Source of the DNA: Promethearchaeota archaeon
GTDB taxonomy: Archaea; Asgardarchaeota; Lokiarchaeia; Sigynarchaeales; SOKP01
Direction: 5' to 3'
Assembly: GCA_016839425.1 (NCBI GenBank)
Contig: JAEOUI010000018.1
Location: 1 to 12,518, forward strand
Length of the DNA stretch: 12,518 bases
Each line of letters begins with the position of its first letter. The stretch's first letter is position 1. The translations under genes and the position numbers were made by a program. Below, piece after piece: positions 1-5,918 of the stretch. Under the pieces are notes generated by a model. That model did no database searches. It was not told the DNA's origin and saw only the letters and a program-made list of their open reading frames with translations.

Positions 1-10
1 AATTCTTCAA

Positions 11-155
11 TAGAGGGAATTCGAGAAAAAACATAATATCCCCTAATCGCCGTTAGGCGCAAATTTCCTATTAATTTAGATGGTAACTAAAGTTAATCCT
101 TAGATCTCGGACAAGTTTCGAGGTTTAGCTTTTCTCGAATCTCTTATCTTTTTTT
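11..155 (+). ncRNA. Candidate structured RNA, family unknown
   Basis: Folded by hand. A closing stem pairs 19-29 with 130-140 (11 Watson-Crick pairs). Past a bulged A at 18 it continues as 13-17 with 141-145. Inside are a CCTAA/TTAGG hairpin (42-46/53-57, competing with CGCC/GGCG at 48-51/56-59), a small hairpin at 61-77, TAACT-AA-AGTTA at 84-95, and a hairpin pairing 101-111 with 117-127 around a five-base loop. The last hairpin contains three G-U pairs (103-125, 105-123, 110-118). These would be A-C mismatches on the other strand, so the + strand is the likelier RNA. A T run (149-155) follows immediately. I do not recognise the fold as tRNA, 5S rRNA, SRP RNA or a known riboswitch. The 5' end and promoter probably lie before the window. 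Confidence 0.4.
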
Positions 156-157
156 CC
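147..157 (+). terminator. T-run terminator after the structured region
   Basis: Seven consecutive T residues (149-155) directly follow the 3' arm of the closing stem that ends near 145. A stem followed by a U tract is the form of an intrinsic terminator, and archaeal RNA polymerase terminates at U tracts. It also lies just before the TATA box of the next gene, so it would separate the two transcription units. Confidence 0.35.
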
Positions 158-161
158 CCTA

Positions 162-170
162 TTATAAAAT
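162..170 (+). promoter_or_regulatory. TATA box of the corrinoid protein gene
   Basis: The sequence TTATAAAAT at 162-170 is the best TATA match before the gene at 263. With usual archaeal spacing it would start transcription near 190-195. That gives a leader of about 70 bases, longer than for the other genes here. Confidence 0.45.
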
Positions 171-231
171 TTCACAAATAACAAGAGTTTAATAACTTAC
201 TTAATAAAAACTAGATCATTTTCTTACCAAA

Positions 232-258
232 TGCATATGCAGAGAAAAAGGAGAGAGG
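232..258 (+). promoter_or_regulatory. 5' leader with 10-bp palindrome and Shine-Dalgarno
   Basis: TGCATATGCA at 232-241 is a perfect palindrome. It is followed by purine-rich AAGGAGAGAGG (248-258), which contains GGAG nine bases and GAGG four bases before the ATG at 263. This supports that ATG as the start. It is the clearest ribosome binding site in the window. An ATG at 231 opens a 13-codon out-of-frame reading frame that ends at 272, overlapping the real start. Confidence 0.5.
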
Positions 259-262
259 ATAA

Positions 263-901
263 ATGGATTTAGAGAAAATTACAGAACTCGTAATAGATTT
301 AGAAGTGGATGAAATCGAGAATGCCGTTTTGGAAGCTATAGAAAAGGACGGAAAAGACCCTTACGAAGTTCTTGATGCCTTAACCAAAGGCATGGACGAG
401 GTAGGAAAATTATACGAAGAAAAGGAATATTATTTAAACGAACTAGTTCTTGCTGGAGAAACCATGAAGGAAGCATTCAAGATCTTGCAACCAGTCCTCA
501 AATCTTCTGGAGATTCTAGTAATAAAAAGAAAGTCATCGTGGCAACAGTTAAAGGAGATAACCACGACATCGGAAAAAACATTCTGAGCTCTTTATTACT
601 TAGTTCAGGATTTGAAATTTACGACTTGGGAATGGATTGCGAAGAAAAAAAAATAATAGAAACAATTAAAGAAAGTGGAGCTCAAATCGTAGCATTAAGC
701 ACGCTTTTAACAACCACCGTCGAGCAAGTCGCTGTGGTCCATGAGGCATTAAAAGCAGCAGGCTTAAGAGATAAGGTTAAATTGATAGTAGGGGGAGCGG
801 CTTTGAATATGGAGCTTGCTAAAGAAATGGGCGCCGACGATTTTGGCGAAGACGCCATGGAAGGCGTGAAGCGCATAAAGAAATTAGTTTCGAACGAATA
901 A
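263..901 (+). CDS. Corrinoid (cobalamin-binding) methyl-carrier protein
   Basis: The 212-residue protein has the two-domain layout of MtaC/MtbC/MttC-type carrier proteins. A helical cap (about 1-85) is followed by a Rossmann-like B12 domain (about 90-210). The DxHxxG signature is present at 99-104 (D99, H101, G104), with H101 the expected lower-axial cobalt ligand. The LST-LLTTT segment (145-152) and a GG turn at 177-178 are also typical. Such proteins carry a methyl group on cobalt between a substrate-specific methyltransferase and an acceptor methyltransferase in the cytoplasm. No methyltransferase or corrinoid-reactivation gene lies in the window, so the substrate cannot be inferred; a partner could lie upstream of base 1. 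A clear Shine-Dalgarno sequence fixes the start. The length is normal for the family. The family call is secure; MtaC, MtbC or MttC cannot be distinguished. Confidence 0.93.
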   Translation: MDLEKITELVIDLEVDEIENAVLEAIEKDGKDPYEVLDALTKGMDEVGKLYEEKEYYLNELVLAGETMKEAFKILQPVLKSSGDSSNKKKVIVATVKGDNHDIGKNILSSLLLSSGFEIYDLGMDCEEKKIIETIKESGAQIVALSTLLTTTVEQVAVVHEALKAAGLRDKVKLIVGGAALNMELAKEMGADDFGEDAMEGVKRIKKLVSNE

Positions 902-927
902 AAACATATTTAGCACTTTTTAAAAAA

Positions 928-936
928 TTATATAAT
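928..936 (+). promoter_or_regulatory. TATA box of dtdA
   Basis: TTATATAAT at 928-936 is centred about 31 bases before the ATG at 963. No Shine-Dalgarno sequence lies between them, which suggests a transcript with a leader of only a few bases, separate from the upstream gene. Confidence 0.45.
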
Positions 937-962
937 AACAAAAAATCTTCAATAAAAATCCC

Positions 963-1871
963 ATGAATTTTTTAATCGTAACTTCTACGGAAGACATTGC
1001 TTCTATGAATATTAGAAAAAATTTAATAGAATCAACCATATATAATTTCCAAGAAACGGATTTGGTTTGGCAGGAACACACACTTTTCAGACTCGAAGAA
1101 ATAACATCCGAGACAAAACACGATTCTTTTTTCCAACACAACCAAGTTTATTTGGGATTAACAGACTTGCCTTTAATTTTTTTAAACGAATTAAAAATCG
1201 AACCAAACACAATCAATCCAGATTTTTTAATATTTGCAAGTCGTCATAGATCAGAAACAGCTCGCCCATCCTTTTTAGTGCATTCAACAGGGAATTGGTC
1301 CAATAAAGCAGAATTTGGCGGTAATCCCCATGAATTATCAAGAACGAGTGCCATCCTTTTAAAATCTGGATATTATTCCTTGAAAAATCAAATTAAAATC
1401 CCAGAATTTTCAGAATTTTCAAATTATCATTTAGATATCGAAGTTACCCACCATGGCCCTACTACCATTAAAAAACCTTTAATTTTCATCGAATTAGGGA
1501 GCAGCGAACAGGAATGGAAGGTGGAGAAGGCAGGCAAATTAGTAGGGCAAGCCATAATTGAAACTTGCTTGAATTATTCTAAACACGAGGGAACTTCGAA
1601 CATTGGTATAGGATTTGGTGGAACTCATTACGCTCCACAATTCAAAAATCTAACTGAAAAAAATAAAACTGCTGTGTCGTTTATTTGTCCGAAATATTTT
1701 ATCCAAGAACTGACTAAAGATACGATTAAACAAATGATAAGAAATACAACAGAAAAAGTGACTTGTTTTATTATTGATTGGAAAGGGACAAATAGTCAAG
1801 ATAAACAACACTTATTACCATTGTTAAACGAATTTGATTTGCCGATCTCAAAAACTAAAGATATTAAATGA
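963..1871 (+). CDS. dtdA: D-aminoacyl-tRNA deacylase, DtdA/DTD2 (GEK1) type
   Basis: The 302-residue protein matches the archaeal/plant DtdA family over its full length. It hydrolyses D-amino acids wrongly attached to tRNA, so that the tRNA is recycled and D-residues stay out of proteins. Visible family blocks are ASRHRSETARPSFLVHSTGNW-like residues at 92-112, a histidine-containing EVTHHGPTT block at 160-168, FIELGSSEQEW at 175-185, and GFGGTHYAPQF at 217-227. The conserved H163/H164 and H222 are plausible metal or active-site residues. The deacylase family uses zinc; the exact ligands are not assigned here. The gene has its own TATA box 61 bases after the corrinoid gene. It ends four bases before the stop of the convergent gene. 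AlaRS, another chirality-sensitive translation gene, is in the same window but not in the same operon. Confidence 0.95.
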   Translation: MNFLIVTSTEDIASMNIRKNLIESTIYNFQETDLVWQEHTLFRLEEITSETKHDSFFQHNQVYLGLTDLPLIFLNELKIEPNTINPDFLIFASRHRSETARPSFLVHSTGNWSNKAEFGGNPHELSRTSAILLKSGYYSLKNQIKIPEFSEFSNYHLDIEVTHHGPTTIKKPLIFIELGSSEQEWKVEKAGKLVGQAIIETCLNYSKHEGTSNIGIGFGGTHYAPQFKNLTEKNKTAVSFICPKYFIQELTKDTIKQMIRNTTEKVTCFIIDWKGTNSQDKQHLLPLLNEFDLPISKTKDIK

Positions 1872-1875
1872 TAGA

Positions 1876-2742
1876 CTAAGATTCTTCCTTTATTTTTTCG
1901 TAGTATTTAATCAAATGCTTAATCACATAATGAGTAGGTGTGAATCCTTGAGTTGCCGATTTTGAAAGAACTTTTTGAAGGTAATCACTATATTTACAGT
2001 TGTTGTTAGGAGTCACATTAAGTTCTCGAATGTTATACATCGATCGCCAAAATTGCGTTGGCCAGGTAATTAAGTGTTCTAAATTATATGCGTAATTTAT
2101 TTTACCTTGCTTGCTTAACTTCAATTCGTTTTTGATTCGATAAATTTCAGTATTATTCTTTGATTCAATCGAAATTATCCCATCTTGTTCGACTTCTCCC
2201 ATTAATAATCTTACTTTCTCAAGATTAATATCCTTGAAATTTAATTTTTCCATATTACTTAATACTTCTTCATCTGTAATTTCTCGCAACTTCATCATGG
2301 AATAATTCCTCGCAATAACATTGTATTTCAAAGGTACGGTTTCGTTGTCTAATCGGTTATATTGGATTAAGTTACCCAAAATCTCTTTAGCTACTAAGTA
2401 TTTTAGGACGAGTTGATCTTGTTTGGAAAAATCTTTTAAAAATAGTTCTGAATCTTTGAAATAATTTTCATATAATACATTTAATAGTGTCTTTATTGTG
2501 TAGAAACCATCAACGAGTGCTTGTTCTAAAATTTTTAATATTTCAATCCTATAGTCTAAGTCGTTTAGGAATTTACCTTCTTCTACTGGAATGTTTCGAA
2601 CTAAATGAGGATTCCCCAAGGCGCTAAAGTAATCATTCCATTTTGTACGGAAACGATAAGTTTGCGACTTTCCAATGCTGGAGAGCTTATAGACGATCTC
2701 GTAAAGTTTTTTCGTAAATTCACTTTCGCTAACAGAAGTCAT
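1876..2742 (-). CDS. Hypothetical protein, possible winged-helix domain
   Basis: I do not recognise this 288-residue protein. It has no signal peptide or membrane helix and is rich in charged and aromatic residues, so it looks cytoplasmic and mostly helical. Residues about 155-205 read as helices followed by a strand-turn-strand with an asparagine-rich turn (around N196-N197), ending in a short basic stretch. That is compatible with a winged-helix DNA-binding fold, but only weakly. The N-terminal segment has a basic patch (R30-K34), and the C-terminus is a charged helix (about 273-288). Only one cysteine (C249) is seen. The ATG start is supported by a TATA-like element centred 27 bases upstream, giving a leaderless message. 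ATTGTA motifs overlap the start codon and the TATA box. It lies downstream of, and parallel to, the aminotransferase gene, 78 bases away. Confidence 0.75.
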   Translation of the reverse strand: MTSVSESEFTKKLYEIVYKLSSIGKSQTYRFRTKWNDYFSALGNPHLVRNIPVEEGKFLNDLDYRIEILKILEQALVDGFYTIKTLLNVLYENYFKDSELFLKDFSKQDQLVLKYLVAKEILGNLIQYNRLDNETVPLKYNVIARNYSMMKLREITDEEVLSNMEKLNFKDINLEKVRLLMGEVEQDGIISIESKNNTEIYRIKNELKLSKQGKINYAYNLEHLITWPTQFWRSMYNIRELNVTPNNNCKYSDYLQKVLSKSATQGFTPTHYVIKHLIKYYEKIKEES

Positions 2743-2772
2743 TGTACAATTTAAACATACATTGTATAAAAT
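2741..2772 (-). promoter_or_regulatory. TATA box flanked by spaced ATTGTA motifs
   Basis: On the minus strand, ATTTTATA (2765-2772) is centred about 27 bases before the ATG at 2742. Read on the + strand, ATTGTA occurs at 2741-2746, as part of the palindrome ATTGTACAAT at 2741-2750, and again at 2761-2766. The copies are exactly 20 bases apart, about two helical turns. One overlaps the start codon and the other overlaps the TATA box. That placement suits a repressor site, but no regulator is identified. Confidence 0.35.
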
Positions 2773-2820
2773 AATAATAAAAGAATTTATTTTTTAAATT
2801 ATTTAAAATCAATCACGATC

Positions 2821-4017
2821 TTAACTTGCGATTTCTTTCATTACATTAGTTATTTTTTCAACATGATTGTCATTAATGATTAAAGGAGGTAATAATCGAA
2901 TAACGGTCATTCCCGCGTTGAGAAATAATACTCCAAGGTCTACTGCTTGCTGAATCCTGTCTTTTACGGGTTTTTTAAAATCAACTCCTATCATCAACCC
3001 AGAACCGCGTACTTGCTTAATATTATCATTATTTTGTGCCATTTCATTAAAGTTATCGATTAATTTTGAGCCCATTTTGGCAGAATTTTCCACGAGATTT
3101 TCTTCTAAAATTATATCGATGGTTGCGTTCGCCGCAGCGCAGACGAGAGGATTTCCCCCAAAGGTCGTGTTGTGTTCACCTACTTTAATATTGTTCCATA
3201 ACTCTTCTGAGGCAATGGTTGCACCCATTGGAAGACCTCCAGCGATTCCTTTTGCCATACATACGATGTCGGGTATAATGCCGTAATGTTCGTAAGCAAA
3301 CATCTTACCAGTCCTGCCAAAACCCGTCTGAACCTCATCGTCTATTAGTAATATTCCTTTTTCGTTACATAACTCTCGTAATTCTTTTGGAAAATCGTTT
3401 TCAGAAGGATACACGCCACCCTCTCCTTGAACTAATTCCGTCAAGACGGCAACCGTGTTATCGTTTATCAAATCTTTTACAGCATCAATATTTCCGAACG
3501 AGGCAAATTTTACATGTGGACTTAACCAAGACATAAACGGTTTCCTATATCGCATATTGAAAGTGGCAGCAAGCGCCCCTAAGGACCTTCCATGGAAGTC
3601 TCTTTTAAATGCTATGATCTCAGGGTTCTTTTTCTCCCTACCAGAAACAAGCGCTAATTTAATAGCCGCCTCGACAGATTCTGTCCCACTGTTTGATAAA
3701 AATGTTTGATCCAACGATTTTGGAGTTATCTCCGCTAATTTTTCTAATAATTTACTCCTTTCTTCCACGGGGTATGCTGGAGGCACCATTACTAACTTTT
3801 TCAACTGCTTTTCAATAACTTCAATGTATTTAGGGTGGCTATGCCCAATATTCATCACGCCATGTCCTGCAACGCAATCTATGTAGCGATTTCCGTTTTG
3901 ATCGAAAAGAAGGGCACCCTCTCCCTTTATTATTACATAATCCCGTTTAGGAAAAAGTTTCGTGTGATGGTAAGCTTCTGATTGAATTATTTTTGCGAAA
4001 TCTTTTTCATCGCTCAT
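2821..4017 (-). CDS. Class III PLP aminotransferase (ArgD/LysJ/OAT-like)
   Basis: Counting from the ATG at 4017 the protein has 398 residues. It carries the full fold-type I, class III signature. SGT (110-112) binds the cofactor phosphate, FHGR ends at R144 (the carboxylate-binding arginine of the acetylornithine/ornithine group), and E194 precedes QGEGG. D227 of DEVQTGFGRTG pairs with the pyridine nitrogen, K256 of AKGIAGGLP is the Schiff-base lysine, T285 lies in TFGGNP, and R374 lies in RLLPP. It should transfer an amino group from an omega-amino compound (acetylornithine, LysW-aminoadipate semialdehyde, ornithine or GABA) to 2-oxoglutarate in the cytoplasm. No other arginine or lysine gene or LysW is nearby, so the substrate is open. 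A GTG at 4035 would add six residues; the ATG fits the T-rich promoter near 4036-4048 better. Confidence 0.92.
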   Translation of the reverse strand: MSDEKDFAKIIQSEAYHHTKLFPKRDYVIIKGEGALLFDQNGNRYIDCVAGHGVMNIGHSHPKYIEVIEKQLKKLVMVPPAYPVEERSKLLEKLAEITPKSLDQTFLSNSGTESVEAAIKLALVSGREKKNPEIIAFKRDFHGRSLGALAATFNMRYRKPFMSWLSPHVKFASFGNIDAVKDLINDNTVAVLTELVQGEGGVYPSENDFPKELRELCNEKGILLIDDEVQTGFGRTGKMFAYEHYGIIPDIVCMAKGIAGGLPMGATIASEELWNNIKVGEHNTTFGGNPLVCAAANATIDIILEENLVENSAKMGSKLIDNFNEMAQNNDNIKQVRGSGLMIGVDFKKPVKDRIQQAVDLGVLFLNAGMTVIRLLPPLIINDNHVEKITNVMKEIAS

Positions 4018-4170
4018 AAAATGTATAATGAGCACATTTAAAAAAAGAACATCATTTCTCGTTCAATAAGAAAATTTTATACTATAGGCTTTACAATAAC
4101 TTTTATTACACTTTGATGTATTAAATTAAATAGGGATAATAGATCTTTTAAAATCATAAAACGATGACTA

Positions 4171-4566
4171 ATGGAAGAACTTAAAGTAGAACATGTAGCA
4201 ATTGCAAGTAATTCAGAAAAAGAAAGCGACTTGTTTTTTGTAGATCTCTTAGATTGCAAGAAGACGAGAACATTTACGGTTTCGAAGGATTTAATGGAAA
4301 ATTTTTTTCAAATTCAAGAACCTAAAGATGTAATTAGATACGAAAAAGATAATGTAAATTTTGAAGTATTCATAACGAAAGATAATTCCAAAACTCATGA
4401 TATTTTCACGCATATTTGCTTGATGGTCAAAAATAGGAACGAATTGCTTGAAAAGGCAAAAAAAATGGGATTTCGCACAGTTCAAGTTCCACGCGAGGAA
4501 AGCGACATATATTATTTGTTTTTAAGGGATTTTCATGGAAATCTTTATGAAATAAAAGAATTGTAA
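4171..4566 (+). CDS. VOC-superfamily (glyoxalase-fold) metalloprotein
   Basis: The 131-residue protein has the paired beta-alpha-beta-beta-beta layout of the vicinal oxygen chelate superfamily. The four positions that bind metal in glyoxalase I are all filled and well spaced: H8 (VEHVAIAS), E65 (VNFEVFI), H81 (FTHICLMV) and E127 (LYEIKEL). A late DFHGNLYEI motif (120-128) is typical of the family. The superfamily includes glyoxalase I, epimerases, dioxygenases and drug-resistance proteins, so the reaction cannot be named. The length is right for a single-domain subunit that dimerises. It is transcribed divergently from the aminotransferase gene and has no Shine-Dalgarno sequence. T-rich sequence at 4147-4154, about 20 bases upstream, may serve as a TATA element. 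Confidence 0.8.
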   Translation: MEELKVEHVAIASNSEKESDLFFVDLLDCKKTRTFTVSKDLMENFFQIQEPKDVIRYEKDNVNFEVFITKDNSKTHDIFTHICLMVKNRNELLEKAKKMGFRTVQVPREESDIYYLFLRDFHGNLYEIKEL

Positions 4567-4578
4567 TAACTTTATGTG

Positions 4579-4604
4579 TTTTTTATAAGACCAAAAATTT
4601 TTTT
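4579..4604 (+). terminator. Tandem T-run terminator after the VOC gene
   Basis: Two T runs, of six (4579-4584) and seven (4598-4604) bases, begin 12 bases after the stop codon at 4566. They have no strong stem. Repeated U tracts like these act as archaeal transcription terminators. Confidence 0.35.
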
Positions 4605-4691
4605 ATTTGAATTATCATATTATTGTTGGATTAAAAGTATTGATTTATTAAACTCAAGGGTGATTCTATTTCAAAATCATATAAAATTAAA

Positions 4692-5444
4692 GTGGTTATC
4701 GGAGGCGTTTCCAATTCAGGGAAAAGCAAGTTTTTAAATCGAACCACATTAATTGAAGAAGAAATAGGAGTATCTTTCCAGTCCCTCGAATGCTTGGTAA
4801 ACGAAGGGGATTCTTATAAATTTATTTTTTGGGATTTAAACGCAAAAAAAATTTTTAGATTCATGTACCCTCAATTTTGCAGGGGTGCCAAAGCAGGATT
4901 TTTATTTTTCGACTTATCAGATCCGCTAACGATGACCGAACTTTCTTTTTGGATCGACATTTTTAAAAAAAGTACACAAAATATTCCTCTAATATTGATT
5001 GGTACACTTCCAGAAAACGGTGATATACATATTAATAGAGAGGATATCGATGATTTCATCGAGGAGAATAACCTAAACGATACTTTCTTTGTCTTACCAC
5101 ACGAAGAGAATCGAAGAGAAGAAAAGGAAAGGATTTTTCGACACTTGATTCAATTAATAAATCAAAATAGCGAAATAAAGCAATTTGAAATCATATCGCC
5201 ATTGGAGGACCCTAAATTCATCGATTTCTATCGAGTTTTTTCAGTTTGCCCGACATGCAACGCTAAAAATCACGAAAATTATTTAGCAAAATTTTTTTAC
5301 AGTAAAGATGCTGAGAGCGTGAAAATTAAAGATTTACTATTAAAATTAATAAATAGATCTCAAGAGCTTCCTTTCTCCGTATACGACCAATTAAAGATTG
5401 GAATTCCTTGTTGCAAGTGTTTTAAGAAATTTTGTGATAATTAG
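4692..5444 (+). CDS. Degenerate Rab/Ras-like GTPase with C-terminal Cys module
   Basis: Residues 1-155 align with the two intact GTPases in this window, for example FWDLNAK (46-52) against their FWDLAGQ, and RGAKAGFLFFDLSD (64-77) resembles Rab proteins. The P loop GVSNSGKS (5-12) is intact. The other nucleotide signatures are lost. The switch I threonine is E24, the switch II glycine and catalytic glutamine are A51 and K52, NKxD is TLPE (105-108), and the SAK/SAL position is LPH (135-137). A C-terminal domain (about 175-250) carries CPTC (186-189) and CCKC (240-243), a likely zinc site. Nucleotide binding without normal GTP hydrolysis or guanine selection is the inference. The GTG at 4692 truncates the first beta strand. 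In-frame codons before it encode SKSYKIK, back to a TGA at 4641, with no ATG, GTG or TTG; an ATT at 4668 is possible. Confidence 0.8.
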   Translation: MVIGGVSNSGKSKFLNRTTLIEEEIGVSFQSLECLVNEGDSYKFIFWDLNAKKIFRFMYPQFCRGAKAGFLFFDLSDPLTMTELSFWIDIFKKSTQNIPLILIGTLPENGDIHINREDIDDFIEENNLNDTFFVLPHEENRREEKERIFRHLIQLINQNSEIKQFEIISPLEDPKFIDFYRVFSVCPTCNAKNHENYLAKFFYSKDAESVKIKDLLLKLINRSQELPFSVYDQLKIGIPCCKCFKKFCDN

Positions 5445-5869
5445 GTAATCTTCTTTAATATTCCAGATGCTTTGATTATTTCCATGTGATCGAAGGCTAG
5501 ATCAAGCGCATGTAGTTGAGAAATCAAGTGAGTTTCTAAACCTTCTGCGTCGTCTTGTGCTTTAGGTTTTTGATTCTTCCTTTTTAAATCACAAAGATAA
5601 GCAATTGAAACCGTGTGACCCCTCGGATCTCTTTTGGGATCTGAAAACACTCCAATGAGCTTCTTTATCTTTACATCAAGGCTTGTTTCCTCTTTTGCTT
5701 CCCTCAAGCATGCCGTTTCAACAGTTTCGCCGATATCAACAAATCCCCCTGGAAGTGCTAATTCCCCTTTATATGGAGGGTTCTTGCGCCGTATGAGAAC
5801 TATTTTTTTTCCGTTTTCAACTAAAATCACGGCATCAACAGTTAAAAGGGGGGTTTTTGGTTTAGGCAT
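5441..5869 (-). CDS. Nudix hydrolase (ADP-ribose pyrophosphatase-like)
   Basis: The 142-residue protein contains a Nudix box. G42, E48, R56, E57, E60 and E61 sit at the required spacing (Gx5Ex7REUxEE), and the three glutamates bind Mg. The final glycine of the consensus is S63, a tolerated change. The pattern SDPKRDPRGHTVS (76-88) is shared with archaeal ADP-ribose pyrophosphatases, which cleave ADP-ribose to AMP and ribose phosphate. That makes ADP-ribose the best substrate guess; other nucleoside diphosphate derivatives are possible. The stop codon overlaps that of the convergent GTPase gene by four bases (TTAG at 5441-5444). It lies 49 bases downstream of the phosphoesterase gene in the same direction. 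AT-rich sequence near 5890-5905 could supply its own promoter. Confidence 0.9.
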   Translation of the reverse strand: MPKPKTPLLTVDAVILVENGKKIVLIRRKNPPYKGELALPGGFVDIGETVETACLREAKEETSLDVKIKKLIGVFSDPKRDPRGHTVSIAYLCDLKRKNQKPKAQDDAEGLETHLISQLHALDLAFDHMEIIKASGILKKIT

Positions 5870-5918
5870 ATCTCATCTCTTTTCTTTATTATCATTTAAT
5901 TTAAAAAAATATCGAAAA

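Noticed and set aside
19..140. tRNA, 5S rRNA or SRP RNA as identity of the structured region
   Set aside because: No T-arm GTTCGA consensus with a matching acceptor stem, no 5S conserved blocks, and it is too short for SRP RNA.
1..262. Cobalamin riboswitch before the corrinoid protein gene
   Set aside because: No B12-box-like conserved sequence seen, and the TATA box at 162-170 lies after the structured part.
3077..3709. Plus-strand reading frames inside the aminotransferase gene
   Set aside because: Antisense to conserved PLP motifs, with low-complexity composition; not independent genes.
4018..4035. GTG start for the aminotransferase
   Set aside because: It adds six hydrophobic residues not expected in the family and lies too close to the T-rich promoter element; the ATG at 4017 fits better.
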